From an uncultured bacterium (lineage in GTDB: Bacteria > Krumholzibacteriota > Krumholzibacteriia > LZORAL124-64-63): a stretch of DNA of 64,000 bases. Below, piece by piece: positions 51,127-59,548 of the stretch (its first letter is position 1; every line of letters starts with the position of its first letter). The translations under genes and the position numbers were made by a program. The notes below the pieces were generated by a model. That model worked only from the letters and a program-made list of their open reading frames with translations, had not been told where the DNA came from and did no database searches. Location: the NCBI GenBank assembly GCA_903912525.1, contig CAIWHK010000006.1, positions 124,001 to 188,000 of the forward strand. Reading direction: 5' to 3'.

Positions 51127-51873
51127 ATGGTTGGCGCGGGCAATGGGAGCGGCGCGGGTCAGGACAGCAGCGGGAGCAGCGACGTCCTGATCGCCGTCCA
51201 CGACCTCCACAAGACGTACACGGTGGGCACGCAGTCGGTGCCGGCGGTGCGCGGGGTCGAGCTCTCGATCCGCCGCGGCGAGTACGTCGCCATCATGGGC
51301 ACCAGCGGCTCGGGCAAGTCGACGCTGATGAACATGCTTGGCTGCCTCGACACGCCGACCAGCGGTTCGTACCGGCTGAACGGCGTGGAGGTCAGCACGC
51401 TGACCGACGACCAGCTGGCGGACATCCGCAACCGCGAGATCGGGTTCGTCTTCCAGACGTTCAACCTGCTGCCCCGGAGCACGGCGTCGCAGAACGTCGA
51501 GTTGCCGCTGGTCTACGCCGGCGTCAAGCCGGCGGCGCGCCAGCCGCGCGTGGTCGAGGCCATCCGGGCCGTCGGCCTGACCGACCGGGCGACGCACAAG
51601 CCGAATGAACTGTCCGGCGGCCAGCGCCAGCGCGTGGCCATTGCCCGCGCCCTGGTGAACCACCCGTCGCTGATCCTGGCGGACGAGCCCACCGGCAACC
51701 TCGACTCGACCACGTCGGACGAGATCATGGGGCTTCTGAAGGGCCTGAACGACGCCGGCCACACGATCGTCATCGTCACGCACGAGCCCGATATCGCGGC
51801 CCGTTGCCGGCGCATCGTCCGGCTGGCCGACGGGCGCATCGTCAGCGACCAGCCGGTGGTCCCGGCCGCCTGA
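51127..51873 (+). CDS. MacB/LolD-type ABC transporter ATP-binding subunit
   Basis: 248 residues. [20 protein letters not shown], Walker [21 protein letters not shown] (about 58), Q-loop [20 protein letters not shown], signature [20 protein letters not shown], Walker [14 protein letters not shown]. The 'GxxTVxxxAL..V' opening and the DEPTGNLD box are those of MacB/LolD/FtsE mechanotransmission ATPases. About 20 Gly/Ser-rich residues precede the domain. Its cognate FtsX-like permease is not in the window; the following gene is a rhomboid protease on its own start. It may work with TolC and permeases encoded elsewhere, or in lipoprotein release. Confidence 0.9.
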   Translation: MVGAGNGSGAGQDSSGSSDVLIAVHDLHKTYTVGTQSVPAVRGVELSIRRGEYVAIMGTSGSGKSTLMNMLGCLDTPTSGSYRLNGVEVSTLTDDQLADIRNREIGFVFQTFNLLPRSTASQNVELPLVYAGVKPAARQPRVVEAIRAVGLTDRATHKPNELSGGQRQRVAIARALVNHPSLILADEPTGNLDSTTSDEIMGLLKGLNDAGHTIVIVTHEPDIAARCRRIVRLADGRIVSDQPVVPAA

Positions 51874-51987
51874 ACCGGGCCGCCGATCGGCGCCGTTCAG
51901 TTGCCACGTCAAGTCCCCGCCCGTCCTGCCGATCCTCACTCCGGTGCCGTGTGTCGGCAGGGACTGTGGATCCGGCAGGACGGGCGG

Positions 51988-53256
51988 ATGTATTTCTTCT
52001 ACTTCTTTCCCCTCGGACTGGATCGCCCGACCCGGCGACGCCCCCTGTTGACCTGGGCGTTCATGGCGACACTCGTCGTTGTCTTCGTCTGGCAGCGCTG
52101 GCTCGCGCCCGCGACCGGCCGTGATCCCTACGACTTCGTTTTCTTCCCCGGTAACGACCGCCCGTGGACCGTGCTGACGGCCGTCTTCCTGCACGGCTCG
52201 TGGCTCCATCTGGTGGGCAATCTCCTTTACCTGCACGTGCTGGGGCCTCCCCTGGAGGATCGTCTGGGGCGTTTGGCGCTGGCGGGGCTGGTGATCATAC
52301 TCGGCATCGGCGGCAACCTGGCGCACGGCGTCACCTCGGTGTTCGGCTGGTTCGGGCAGGCCGATGTGGGCGTGATGGGCGCGTCCGGCGCCATCGCGGG
52401 GCTGATGGCCCTGATCCTGCTGAGGCTCTACAGCGCGCGCGTGGTCGTCGCCTGGTGGGTGTTCGCGCCGCTGGGAGGCCAGAACCGCGTCGGGCGCACG
52501 GCCGTGGCGGTCCCGTGGGCCGTGCCCCTGTGGGTGTTGCTGCAGGTCGTGCAGATGCTGTTGGCGCCCCACACGGGGGCGACCGTCAGTTTCGGCGCGC
52601 ACCTGGGCGGGTTCGGGCTCGGCGTCCTGGTGGGGCTGGCGCTGGGCGAGTGGCGCGCCGGGCGGGCCGAGGCCGCTGCCGCGCGCGCACGCGCGTATTT
52701 CCGGGCGGGACACTACCTGCCGTCGGTCGGCGCCTGGACCGAAGTGCTCGCCACGCGCCCGGAGGACGTCGAGGCCATGACCGGACTGGCGCGTGGCCTG
52801 GTCGTGGCGGGGCAGACGCGTGAGGCGGGCCTCGCCTGGCGGCGCCTGTGGGACCTGCACCGGCGCGAGCGCCGGCTGGGCGAGGCGTTGAAGGTGTACG
52901 ACGAGGCGACGCGCGCCGGACTGGGCGGGCTGCTGACCGCGGCGGAACTGGCCGAAGTCGCGCGCACCAAGGAACTGCAGGGCGATAAGCGCGGAGCGTT
53001 GGATGTCTACCACCGCCTCTACGAACAGCACCCGCGCGATCCCCTGGGGCAGCGAGCCCTGGTGCGTATCGTCGTGCTGCGCCGGGGCGGGGCGGGCGAC
53101 GTGGAGACGGCGGAGCGGTGGCTGGAAGAGGCCCGCCGCATCCTGCCGGCGGGCCCGTGGCGTGAAATGCTCGAGCGCGAGTTCAGGCCGGCAGCAGCGC
53201 GCGGTGCAGGCGCGCCGGCAGGTCGCCCGGCTCGGCTCCATCCAGCAGGATCCTGA
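51988..53256 (+). CDS. Rhomboid intramembrane serine protease fused to C-terminal TPR region
   Basis: 422 residues from the ATG behind GGCAGGACGGGCGG. The rhomboid core spans about 1-225: WTVLTAVFLHGSWLHLVGNL (loop 1 and the HxxxN oxyanion helix), VGVMGASGAIAGLMALILL with catalytic Ser near 133, and FGAHLGGFGLGVLVGLAL with catalytic His near 205. The remaining ~190 residues are helical repeats (RARAYFRAGHYLPSVGAWTE, EAMTGLARGLVVAGQTREAG, LGEALKVYDEATRAGLGG) typical of TPRs. The fusion suggests substrate or partner recruitment to the protease. The last 74 bases overlap the end of the converging aspartokinase gene. Confidence 0.9.
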   Translation: MYFFYFFPLGLDRPTRRRPLLTWAFMATLVVVFVWQRWLAPATGRDPYDFVFFPGNDRPWTVLTAVFLHGSWLHLVGNLLYLHVLGPPLEDRLGRLALAGLVIILGIGGNLAHGVTSVFGWFGQADVGVMGASGAIAGLMALILLRLYSARVVVAWWVFAPLGGQNRVGRTAVAVPWAVPLWVLLQVVQMLLAPHTGATVSFGAHLGGFGLGVLVGLALGEWRAGRAEAAAARARAYFRAGHYLPSVGAWTEVLATRPEDVEAMTGLARGLVVAGQTREAGLAWRRLWDLHRRERRLGEALKVYDEATRAGLGGLLTAAELAEVARTKELQGDKRGALDVYHRLYEQHPRDPLGQRALVRIVVLRRGGAGDVETAERWLEEARRILPAGPWREMLEREFRPAAARGAGAPAGRPARLHPAGS

Positions 53257-54508
53257 GCGTCGAACCGTCGGCGCGCAGCCGCCACGGACGCCCGTCCGTC
53301 AGGTCGCGCAGCGCGTCGAGATGGCGGTGCACCTGCAGCCAGCTGTCGGGTCGGCCGCCGGCCAGGCTGATGCACGACAGGTCCGCCTGCCAGTCGATCG
53401 TTCCCACGCCGTTCGCGTCCAGTTCGCGCAGCTGTGGCGGCAGCTCCGCCAGCGCGGACGCCGGCGCCACGATCTCCCACCGGAAGCCGTCGTTCACGTC
53501 CAGCCATTCCGCGATCGTCCGCGCGGGATCGAGCCGCTCGAGCAGCAGCGCGCGCCAGGCGCGGGTCAGGTCGGCATCGCTGGTGATCAGGCGCAGCCGC
53601 GCCACCGAAGGGCTGATCGTCATCGCCAGCGGGCGGTAGTGGCTCTGGGGCTCGGGGGCCGACGTGGCGGCCGGCGAACCGCCACCGGCAGCGGCGGGCG
53701 TCGTGGCGGCATTGGAGGCGTCGGTGTCATCGCCCAGGGGGGCGCCGATCACCGTGCCGGGCCGGTCGTGGAAGCTCGAGCGCACGACCAGCGTCACGCC
53801 GTGGCGCGCCGCGTACTCGACCGCGCGCAGGTGCACCACGCCGCAGCCGGACGCGGCGATCTTCTCCATCTCTTCCCAGGTCAGCCGCTCCAGCAGGCGC
53901 GCGTCGGGCACGCGCGCGGGATCGGCCGTCATCACGCCGTCGACGTCCTTGAGGATCTCGCAGCGCACGGCGCCGAGCGCGGCGGCGAGCGCCACCGCGG
54001 TCGTGTCCGAGCCGCCGCGGCCGAGCGTCGTGATCTCCTTGGCCAGGCTCACGCCCTGGAAGCCGGCGACGACGACCGCCTGGCCGCGCGCGATAGCTTC
54101 GCGCACGCGGTCGCCGCGCCCCTCGAGGATGCGCGCGTCGCTGTGGCTGGTGTCGGTGATGATGCCGCACTGGCTGCCGGTCAGGCTGATCGCGGGCACG
54201 CCCTCGCCCGCCAGCGCCATCGCCAGCAGGCTGGCCGTGATGCGCTCGCCCACCGAAAGCAGCATGTCCAGTTCGCGGCGCGGCGGTTCACTGCTGGCCT
54301 GCTGCGCCAGCGCGAGCAGGTCGTCCGTCGTGTCTCCCATGGCGCTGACGACGACCACCAGCGCGTGGCCGCGGTCACGGGCGCGCCTGAGGTCGCGGGC
54401 GACCTCCTTCAGGCGCTCGACGGTGGCCAGGCTCGAGCCTCCGTACTTGCGCACCAGGATGCCGGCCGCCGGAGTGGCCGAGCCGGGAGTGGGGGACAGG
54501 TCCGTCAC
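53183..54508 (-). CDS. lysC: Aspartate kinase
   Basis: 441 residues. The kinase domain has LVRKYGGSSLATVERLKEVA, VVVSAMGDTTDDLLALAQQA, SVGERITASLLAMAL and TLGRGGSDTTAVALAAALGA. An Ala/Gly/Ser-rich linker (about 250-290) separates it from a C-terminal portion of only ~150 residues, in which the two ACT domains expected for feedback control are hard to recognise. Feedback behaviour may therefore differ. It phosphorylates aspartate for Lys/Thr/Met synthesis and would supply the DapL-like branch at 17981. It is a single gene with a candidate promoter inside the start of divergent radC. Confidence 0.92.
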   Translation of the reverse strand: MTDLSPTPGSATPAAGILVRKYGGSSLATVERLKEVARDLRRARDRGHALVVVVSAMGDTTDDLLALAQQASSEPPRRELDMLLSVGERITASLLAMALAGEGVPAISLTGSQCGIITDTSHSDARILEGRGDRVREAIARGQAVVVAGFQGVSLAKEITTLGRGGSDTTAVALAAALGAVRCEILKDVDGVMTADPARVPDARLLERLTWEEMEKIAASGCGVVHLRAVEYAARHGVTLVVRSSFHDRPGTVIGAPLGDDTDASNAATTPAAAGGGSPAATSAPEPQSHYRPLAMTISPSVARLRLITSDADLTRAWRALLLERLDPARTIAEWLDVNDGFRWEIVAPASALAELPPQLRELDANGVGTIDWQADLSCISLAGGRPDSWLQVHRHLDALRDLTDGRPWRLRADGSTLRILLDGAEPGDLPARLHRALLPA

Positions 54509-54582
54509 GCAGGGCCTTTCACTGAACCGGGGTTTTCAACGTTTGCCGCAGCCCGCCCGGGAGGCGGCGCCGCGCGGGGCCA

Positions 54583-54612
54583 ATTATGATGTTCAAACCG
54601 GCCAGGATACAA
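54583..54612 (-). promoter_or_regulatory. Candidate lysC promoter overlapping the radC start
   Basis: On the minus strand TTGTAT (54612-54607), 18 bases, CATAAT (54588-54583). The -10 matches five of six and the -35 only three. It covers the annotated ATG of radC, so transcription of the two divergent genes may interfere. Confidence 0.4.
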
Positions 54613-55353
54613 GACAATGCACAGGATGGGTGCGCGGGAGCCGTGCCGGGAGGCCCGGAATGCGTCGTCGGGACGCCGCCGGCGCCCGATCCGCTGGCCG
54701 AAGCCCGTGAGCGCTTGCGCCGGTTCGGCCCGAGGGCCTTGTCGGACGGGGAGTTGCTGGGTTGGGTCCTCGATGTCCGCCCGGGGCCTGATCCGTTCGC
54801 CGCCTCCCGCGGACTGTTGGCGACCGTGCCCCTGGCCGAGCTGGCGGGGGCGTCCGCGTCCCGCCTGGCGGGGCTGCCGGGCCTGGGCCCGGCGCGGGCC
54901 CGCCGCCTTCTGGCCGCCCTGGAACTGGGGCGCCGGGCGGCGGTTCCGGTACCTGTGGCCGGGTTGCTGGTCCGCCGGCCGGAGGACCTGACCGGCGTCC
55001 TGAGGGACGAGTTCCGGGGTCTTGACAGGGAACGCTTCATAGCGCTTTATCTCGATGCGCGGCACCGCGTGAGGGCGCTGGAAACCGTCTCGATCGGCTC
55101 GTTGAACGCTTCGCTGGTGCACCCGCGGGAGGTCTTCAAGCCCGCCATCGCCCTGTCGGCCGCCGCCGTCATTGTTGCACACAACCACCCCTCGGGCGAC
55201 CCGCGTCCCAGCGGCGACGATCTCGAATTGACCGGCCGCCTCGACAAGTGTGGGGAATTGCTGGGTATCGCACTGCTGGATCACCTCGTGGTCGGGGACG
55301 CCGACATCACGAGCATCAGGGAATACGGCTGGCCCGCACCGACGCACGGGTAG
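54586..55353 (+). CDS. radC: RadC-family protein (JAB/MPN domain)
   Basis: 255 residues. A helix-hairpin-helix part (LARERLRRFGPRALSDGELL-like region, then LAGLPGLGPARARRLLAALE) is followed by the MPN domain: FIALYLDARHRVRALETVSI, SLVHPREVFKPAIALSAAAV and the JAMM metal motif HNHPSGDPRPSGDD. Despite the name, RadC is not firmly tied to repair; metal-dependent hydrolase or recombination-linked roles are proposed. The first ~30 residues are unconserved, so the true start may be downstream (GTG 54643 is in frame). It ends 28 bases before mreB and is probably co-transcribed with it. Confidence 0.9.
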   Translation: MMFKPARIQDNAQDGCAGAVPGGPECVVGTPPAPDPLAEARERLRRFGPRALSDGELLGWVLDVRPGPDPFAASRGLLATVPLAELAGASASRLAGLPGLGPARARRLLAALELGRRAAVPVPVAGLLVRRPEDLTGVLRDEFRGLDRERFIALYLDARHRVRALETVSIGSLNASLVHPREVFKPAIALSAAAVIVAHNHPSGDPRPSGDDLELTGRLDKCGELLGIALLDHLVVGDADITSIREYGWPAPTHG

Positions 55354-55381
55354 CGGCCGGCCGCCGCCGGAAGGATTCGGG

Positions 55382-56419
55382 ATGTTCAAGCATCTGCAGG
55401 GGATGGTCACCAACGATATCGCCATCGACCTCGGGACCGCCAATACGCTGGTCTACGTGAAGGGCAAGGGCATCGTCCTGAACCAGCCCTCGGTCGTGGC
55501 ACTCGACAAGCACACGGGCAAGGTCTATGCGGTCGGCGCCGAAGCCAAGGCGATGCTGGGCAAGACGCCCGAGCGCATCGCGGCCATCCGCCCCATGAAG
55601 GACGGCGTGATCGCCGACTTCGAAGTCACCGAGTTCATGCTCCGCGAATTCATCCGCATGGCGCAGAAGAAGCGGCACTTCATCGCGCCGCGCATCGTCA
55701 TCTGCGTGCCGTCCGGCATCACCGAGGTGGAGAAGCGCGCGGTGCGCGACAGCGCCAAGCACGCCGGCGCGCGCGAAGTGTTCCTGGTGGCCGAACCGAT
55801 GGCCGCGGCGATCGGCGTCGGGCTGCCCGTGGACCAGCCGAGCGGCAACATGATCATCGACATCGGCGGCGGCACATCGGAGATCGCGGTGATCGCGCTC
55901 AACGGCATCGTCTGCGACACCTCGATCCGCGTGGGCGGCGACGAGCTCGACGAGGCCATCGTCAACTACGTGAAGAAGAACCACAACCTGCTGATCGGCG
56001 ACCAGACCGCCGAGAACATCAAGAAGACCATCGGCTCGGCGCACAAGTTCGACGAGGAACGCGAGATGGACGTCAAGGGCCTGTACCAGGTGTCGGGCGT
56101 GCCCAAGACCATCAAGATCTCGTCGGTCGAGATCCGCGAGGCGCTGCAGGAGCCGATCCAGCAGATCTGCGACGCGCTGAAGCATTCGCTCGAGCAGACG
56201 CCGCCCGAGCTGGCGGCCGACATCAAGGACCGGGGCATCGTGCTGACCGGCGGCGGCGCGCTGCTGCGCGGCCTGCCGGAACTGCTGCGCGAGCAGACCG
56301 ACCTGCCGGTCAACCTGATGGACGACCCGCTGTTCTGCGTCGTGCTCGGCACCGGCAAGATCCTCGACGATTTCGAGAAGTACCGGTCGGTGATCATGCC
56401 GAGCGGACGCAACGGATGA
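55382..56419 (+). CDS. mreB: Rod shape-determining protein MreB
   Basis: 345 residues from ATG 55382 behind GGAAGGA. Actin-fold nucleotide motifs are DIAIDLGTANTLVYVKGKGI (phosphate 1), NMIIDIGGGTSEIAVIALNG (phosphate 2) and IVLTGGGALLRGLPELL (adenosine). VAEPMAAAIGVGLPV is also family-typical. It polymerises on the inner membrane and guides the elongasome. The frame stays open upstream into radC, but sequence conservation begins at MFKHLQGMVTNDIAID. Confidence 0.98.
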   Translation: MFKHLQGMVTNDIAIDLGTANTLVYVKGKGIVLNQPSVVALDKHTGKVYAVGAEAKAMLGKTPERIAAIRPMKDGVIADFEVTEFMLREFIRMAQKKRHFIAPRIVICVPSGITEVEKRAVRDSAKHAGAREVFLVAEPMAAAIGVGLPVDQPSGNMIIDIGGGTSEIAVIALNGIVCDTSIRVGGDELDEAIVNYVKKNHNLLIGDQTAENIKKTIGSAHKFDEEREMDVKGLYQVSGVPKTIKISSVEIREALQEPIQQICDALKHSLEQTPPELAADIKDRGIVLTGGGALLRGLPELLREQTDLPVNLMDDPLFCVVLGTGKILDDFEKYRSVIMPSGRNG

Positions 56420-56438
56420 CCTGCCCCGGAGCGCGGGC

Positions 56439-57278
56439 ATGAACCTTCGCCTGCACCGGTACTCGCATCGCGGCGAACTGCTGTCCCTCGCCGTGTGCGC
56501 CGGTCTTGCCCTGCTGCTGCTCTTCCTGCCCGGCGACGCCCGGGTGCTTGTCGCCGACCGCCTGGCGGCCGTGCTGACCGACCCCTGGACCCGCGTGCGG
56601 GACTTCGGCCAGGACGTGGTGAAACTGCGCTCGCAGAACGCCGACCTGCAAACGCGCCTGGTCCAACTGGAACTGCAGGCGGCGGCCGCCGCCCGCCAGG
56701 CGGCCGATGCGGCGCGCATGGCCGGTCCGGCCCTTGACCCCGGCTACACCGGCGACCTGATCCCCTGTCGCGTGGTGACGCGCCAGCGGGGGCGCCAGGT
56801 GACCATGATCAAGATCAGCAGCGCGCAACCGGTGGGCTGGCGGGTGTACCAGCCGGTCGTCTCGCGCACGGGTTACCTGGGCCGGGTGCGCCAGATCGTC
56901 AGCCCGCGCGAGGCGTGGGTCGAGCTGTTGACGGCGCCCGATTTCGCACTCGGCGTGGAGTTGCAGCGCACCGGCCTGGTGGGCATCCTGCGGCCCCGCG
57001 CGAGCACCATCTGCGTCGACATGATCGGGCGCGACGAGGATGTGGCCGAAGGCGATACGGTCATCACCTCGGGCATCATCGAGGTGCGCGACCTGGCCGG
57101 CGCGTCCGACGGCGGGCAGACGCCGCGCGGGTTCCCGCTGGGCATCGTGACTGCGGTCGAGAAGCCGGCCGACGGGATGTTCAAGGAGATCACGCTGAAG
57201 CTGGCGGCCACCGCCGACGTCAACGAGACGGTGTTCGTCGTCACGCGGCTGGGCGCCGCTGCGGGGCTGGCGCCGTGA
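56439..57278 (+). CDS. mreC: Rod shape-determining protein MreC
   Basis: 279 residues. A short cytoplasmic N-terminus, one membrane helix (LSLAVCAGLALLLLFLPGD), a coiled coil (about 50-95) rich in Ala/Gln/Arg, and the periplasmic double beta-barrel with VSRTGYLGRVRQIVSPREAW and TGLVGILRPRASTICVDMIG. It links MreB to PBP2 in the periplasm. It follows mreB by 19 bases and overlaps mreD by four. Confidence 0.95.
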   Translation: MNLRLHRYSHRGELLSLAVCAGLALLLLFLPGDARVLVADRLAAVLTDPWTRVRDFGQDVVKLRSQNADLQTRLVQLELQAAAAARQAADAARMAGPALDPGYTGDLIPCRVVTRQRGRQVTMIKISSAQPVGWRVYQPVVSRTGYLGRVRQIVSPREAWVELLTAPDFALGVELQRTGLVGILRPRASTICVDMIGRDEDVAEGDTVITSGIIEVRDLAGASDGGQTPRGFPLGIVTAVEKPADGMFKEITLKLAATADVNETVFVVTRLGAAAGLAP

Positions 57279-57766
57279 GGCAGTTCCTCCGCATCACCCT
57301 GCTGTGGATGGGCGTGGCCTTCGTGGGCGACGCGCTGGTCTCGCCGATGATCGACATCGCGGGCCGGGCGCCCGACTTCACGATCATCGCCCTGGTCATG
57401 CTGGCGCTGTCGGCCGGCGCGATGCCGGCGACGATCGGCGGCTTCCTGCTCGGCCTGGTGCAGGACGTCGCCAACCCCCCGCTGCTGGGCCTGCGCTCTC
57501 TGTGCAAGTGCGTGCTCGGGTTCGGGCTGGGGCGGTTGCGCGGGCGCCTGGTGCACGGCGTGGTGGTGGTCGACGCCGTGATGATCATGGCGGCCGTCCT
57601 GCTGCACGACTTCGTCTTCCTGCTGGTGCAGAGCAACCTGACCCAGGAGCGATTCCTGGTGCCCCTCCTGACACAGAGTCTGCCGACGGCCGCCTACTCG
57701 GCCCTGGTCGGCGTGCCCCTGTTGCGCCTGGCCGAGTCGCTGGGCATCATGAACCCCGAGGACTAG
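57275..57766 (+). CDS. mreD: Rod shape-determining protein MreD
   Basis: 163 residues from GTG 57275. About five membrane helices, with PDFTIIALVMLALSAGAMPA and GFLLGLVQDVANPPLLGLRS, the conserved G..QD...P..G pattern of MreD, which is otherwise poorly conserved. Position between mreC and PBP2 makes the assignment secure. The GTG overlaps the mreC stop. Confidence 0.93.
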   Translation: MRQFLRITLLWMGVAFVGDALVSPMIDIAGRAPDFTIIALVMLALSAGAMPATIGGFLLGLVQDVANPPLLGLRSLCKCVLGFGLGRLRGRLVHGVVVVDAVMIMAAVLLHDFVFLLVQSNLTQERFLVPLLTQSLPTAAYSALVGVPLLRLAESLGIMNPED

Positions 57767-57769
57767 GCC

Positions 57770-59548
57770 GTGGGTGACAGCGACATCACCGTCCGTCACG
57801 CGCTCCTGCGGACGATCATCATCGTCGCTTTCGCCATCCTCGTGGTGAACCTCTTCCAGATGACCGTCATCCGGCACCGGTTCTGGCAGGGGCAGGCCCT
57901 GGAGAACCGCCAGGACCGGTTCCGCGTGCGCGCCCCGCGCGGGCGCATCTACGACCGCGACGGCGCCCTGCTGGCGGCAAACCTCTACATCGCCGACATC
58001 ACCGTGCCCCGGAAGTGCCTGACCCCGGCCGGGCCCGACTCGACGCTGAACCGGCTGATCGAGTGGTTCGGGCTCGACCGCTGGGAGACCATCGACAAGC
58101 TGCAGCAGCAGGCCGCGCGCAAGGACCAGCTGGTGCTGGTGTCGGACGCGTCGCCGGCGCGCATCTTCACCGTCGAGGAGCGCGGGCGCGACCTGCCGGG
58201 TGTCAAGGTGGTCACGCATTCCCGTCGCCAGTACCTGTTCGGGCCGCTGTTCGCGCACTCGCTCGGCTACCTCGGCGAGATCGGCCCGGCCGACCTTGAC
58301 TCGACGAAGTCCATCTACACGCAGGGCGACTACATCGGGAAGATGGGCGTCGAGGAGGCCATGGAACCGGCGCTGCGCGGGACCGCCGGCATCAAGCTGG
58401 AAGAGGTCAACGCCTCCGGCCGCGTCGTGGGGCAGCACCCGGTGTGGGTGCGGGATGTGGTGGCGGGCACCGATGTCCACGTGACGATGTCGCTGAAGCT
58501 TCAGCAGCGGCTGGCGGCGGCGATCGGCGATCGGCCGGCCTGTGCCGTGGCGGTGGACACGCGCACCGGAGAGGTGCTGGCCGCCTATTCGAACCCGGGC
58601 TTCGACCCGAACATCATGGGCGGGTCACTGACGACCAAGCAATGGAACGAACTGATCACCAACCCGGACAAGCCGCTGTTCAACCGCATCACGCAGGCGA
58701 CCTATCCGCCGGCCTCGCTGTTCAAGACGATCACCTCGCTGGCGGGCCTGTCGGGTGGGCATATCGCCATGGATTCGGTGCTGGACGGATGCGGGGGCGG
58801 CTGGACCTTCGGGGGACGCTACTTCCGCTGCTGGAAGAAGGGCGGGCACGGGGCGCTGAACCACACCGGCGCGATGATGAACTCGTGCGACACCTTCTAC
58901 TACCAGCTCGGTGTTCGGCTTCAGGTCGACGAGCTGGCGGCAGCCGCCCGCTCCATGGGGCTCGGCGCGCGGGTGACCACCGAGTTCGACGACGAGGTGA
59001 AGGGGAACGTCCCTGATTCCGCCTGGTACGACCGCCACATGGGCAAGGGCAAGTGGTCGCGGGGCGTGCTGATGAATACGTCGATCGGCCAGGGTGAACT
59101 GCTGGTCACACCCATCCAGATGGCCGTGGTGGCCGGCCGGATCGCCTCGGGCGGGCGCATGCCGGACCCGACCTTCGTGAAGGATCCCGCGCCGGTGCGG
59201 CGGCAGCCGAAGGCGCTGCCGTTCCGGGCCGAGCACCTGTCGTGGCTGCGCGAGGCGATGCGCCGGACGGTGTCCGACGGCACCGGCCGCGCCGCGCGCC
59301 TCAAGACGGTCTCGGTGGCCGGCAAGACGGGCACGGCGCAGAACCCGCACGGCGACGACCATGCCTGGTTCATGTGCTTCGCCCCGGCCGAGGCGCCCGA
59401 GGTGGCCCTGGCCATCATCGTCGAGAATGCCGGCCACGGCGGCACCGAGGCGGGCCCGATCGCGCACGCCTTCCTGGCGTCCTACTTCCACGAGGACGAG
59501 GCTGACAGCGTGGCCGTCCCCGTCGAGATTCCCGAGGGGGCGGACTGA
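57770..59548 (+). CDS. mrdA: Penicillin-binding protein 2 (elongasome transpeptidase)
   Basis: 592 residues from GTG 57770. One N-terminal helix (LLRTIIIVAFAILVVNLFQM), pedestal domain with RFRVRAPRGRIYDRDGALLA, then the transpeptidase: catalytic SLFK in PPASLFKTITSLAG (S316, K319), SCD in NSCDTFYYQLG, and KTG in VAGKTGTAQNP (about 519). NTSIGQGELLVTPIQMA is also typical. It cross-links new lateral-wall peptidoglycan together with RodA. The insert CGGGWTFGGRYFRCWKKGGH with two cysteines is the zinc/Cys loop seen in many PBP2 proteins. It overlaps rodA by one base. Confidence 0.97.
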   Translation: MGDSDITVRHALLRTIIIVAFAILVVNLFQMTVIRHRFWQGQALENRQDRFRVRAPRGRIYDRDGALLAANLYIADITVPRKCLTPAGPDSTLNRLIEWFGLDRWETIDKLQQQAARKDQLVLVSDASPARIFTVEERGRDLPGVKVVTHSRRQYLFGPLFAHSLGYLGEIGPADLDSTKSIYTQGDYIGKMGVEEAMEPALRGTAGIKLEEVNASGRVVGQHPVWVRDVVAGTDVHVTMSLKLQQRLAAAIGDRPACAVAVDTRTGEVLAAYSNPGFDPNIMGGSLTTKQWNELITNPDKPLFNRITQATYPPASLFKTITSLAGLSGGHIAMDSVLDGCGGGWTFGGRYFRCWKKGGHGALNHTGAMMNSCDTFYYQLGVRLQVDELAAAARSMGLGARVTTEFDDEVKGNVPDSAWYDRHMGKGKWSRGVLMNTSIGQGELLVTPIQMAVVAGRIASGGRMPDPTFVKDPAPVRRQPKALPFRAEHLSWLREAMRRTVSDGTGRAARLKTVSVAGKTGTAQNPHGDDHAWFMCFAPAEAPEVALAIIVENAGHGGTEAGPIAHAFLASYFHEDEADSVAVPVEIPEGAD

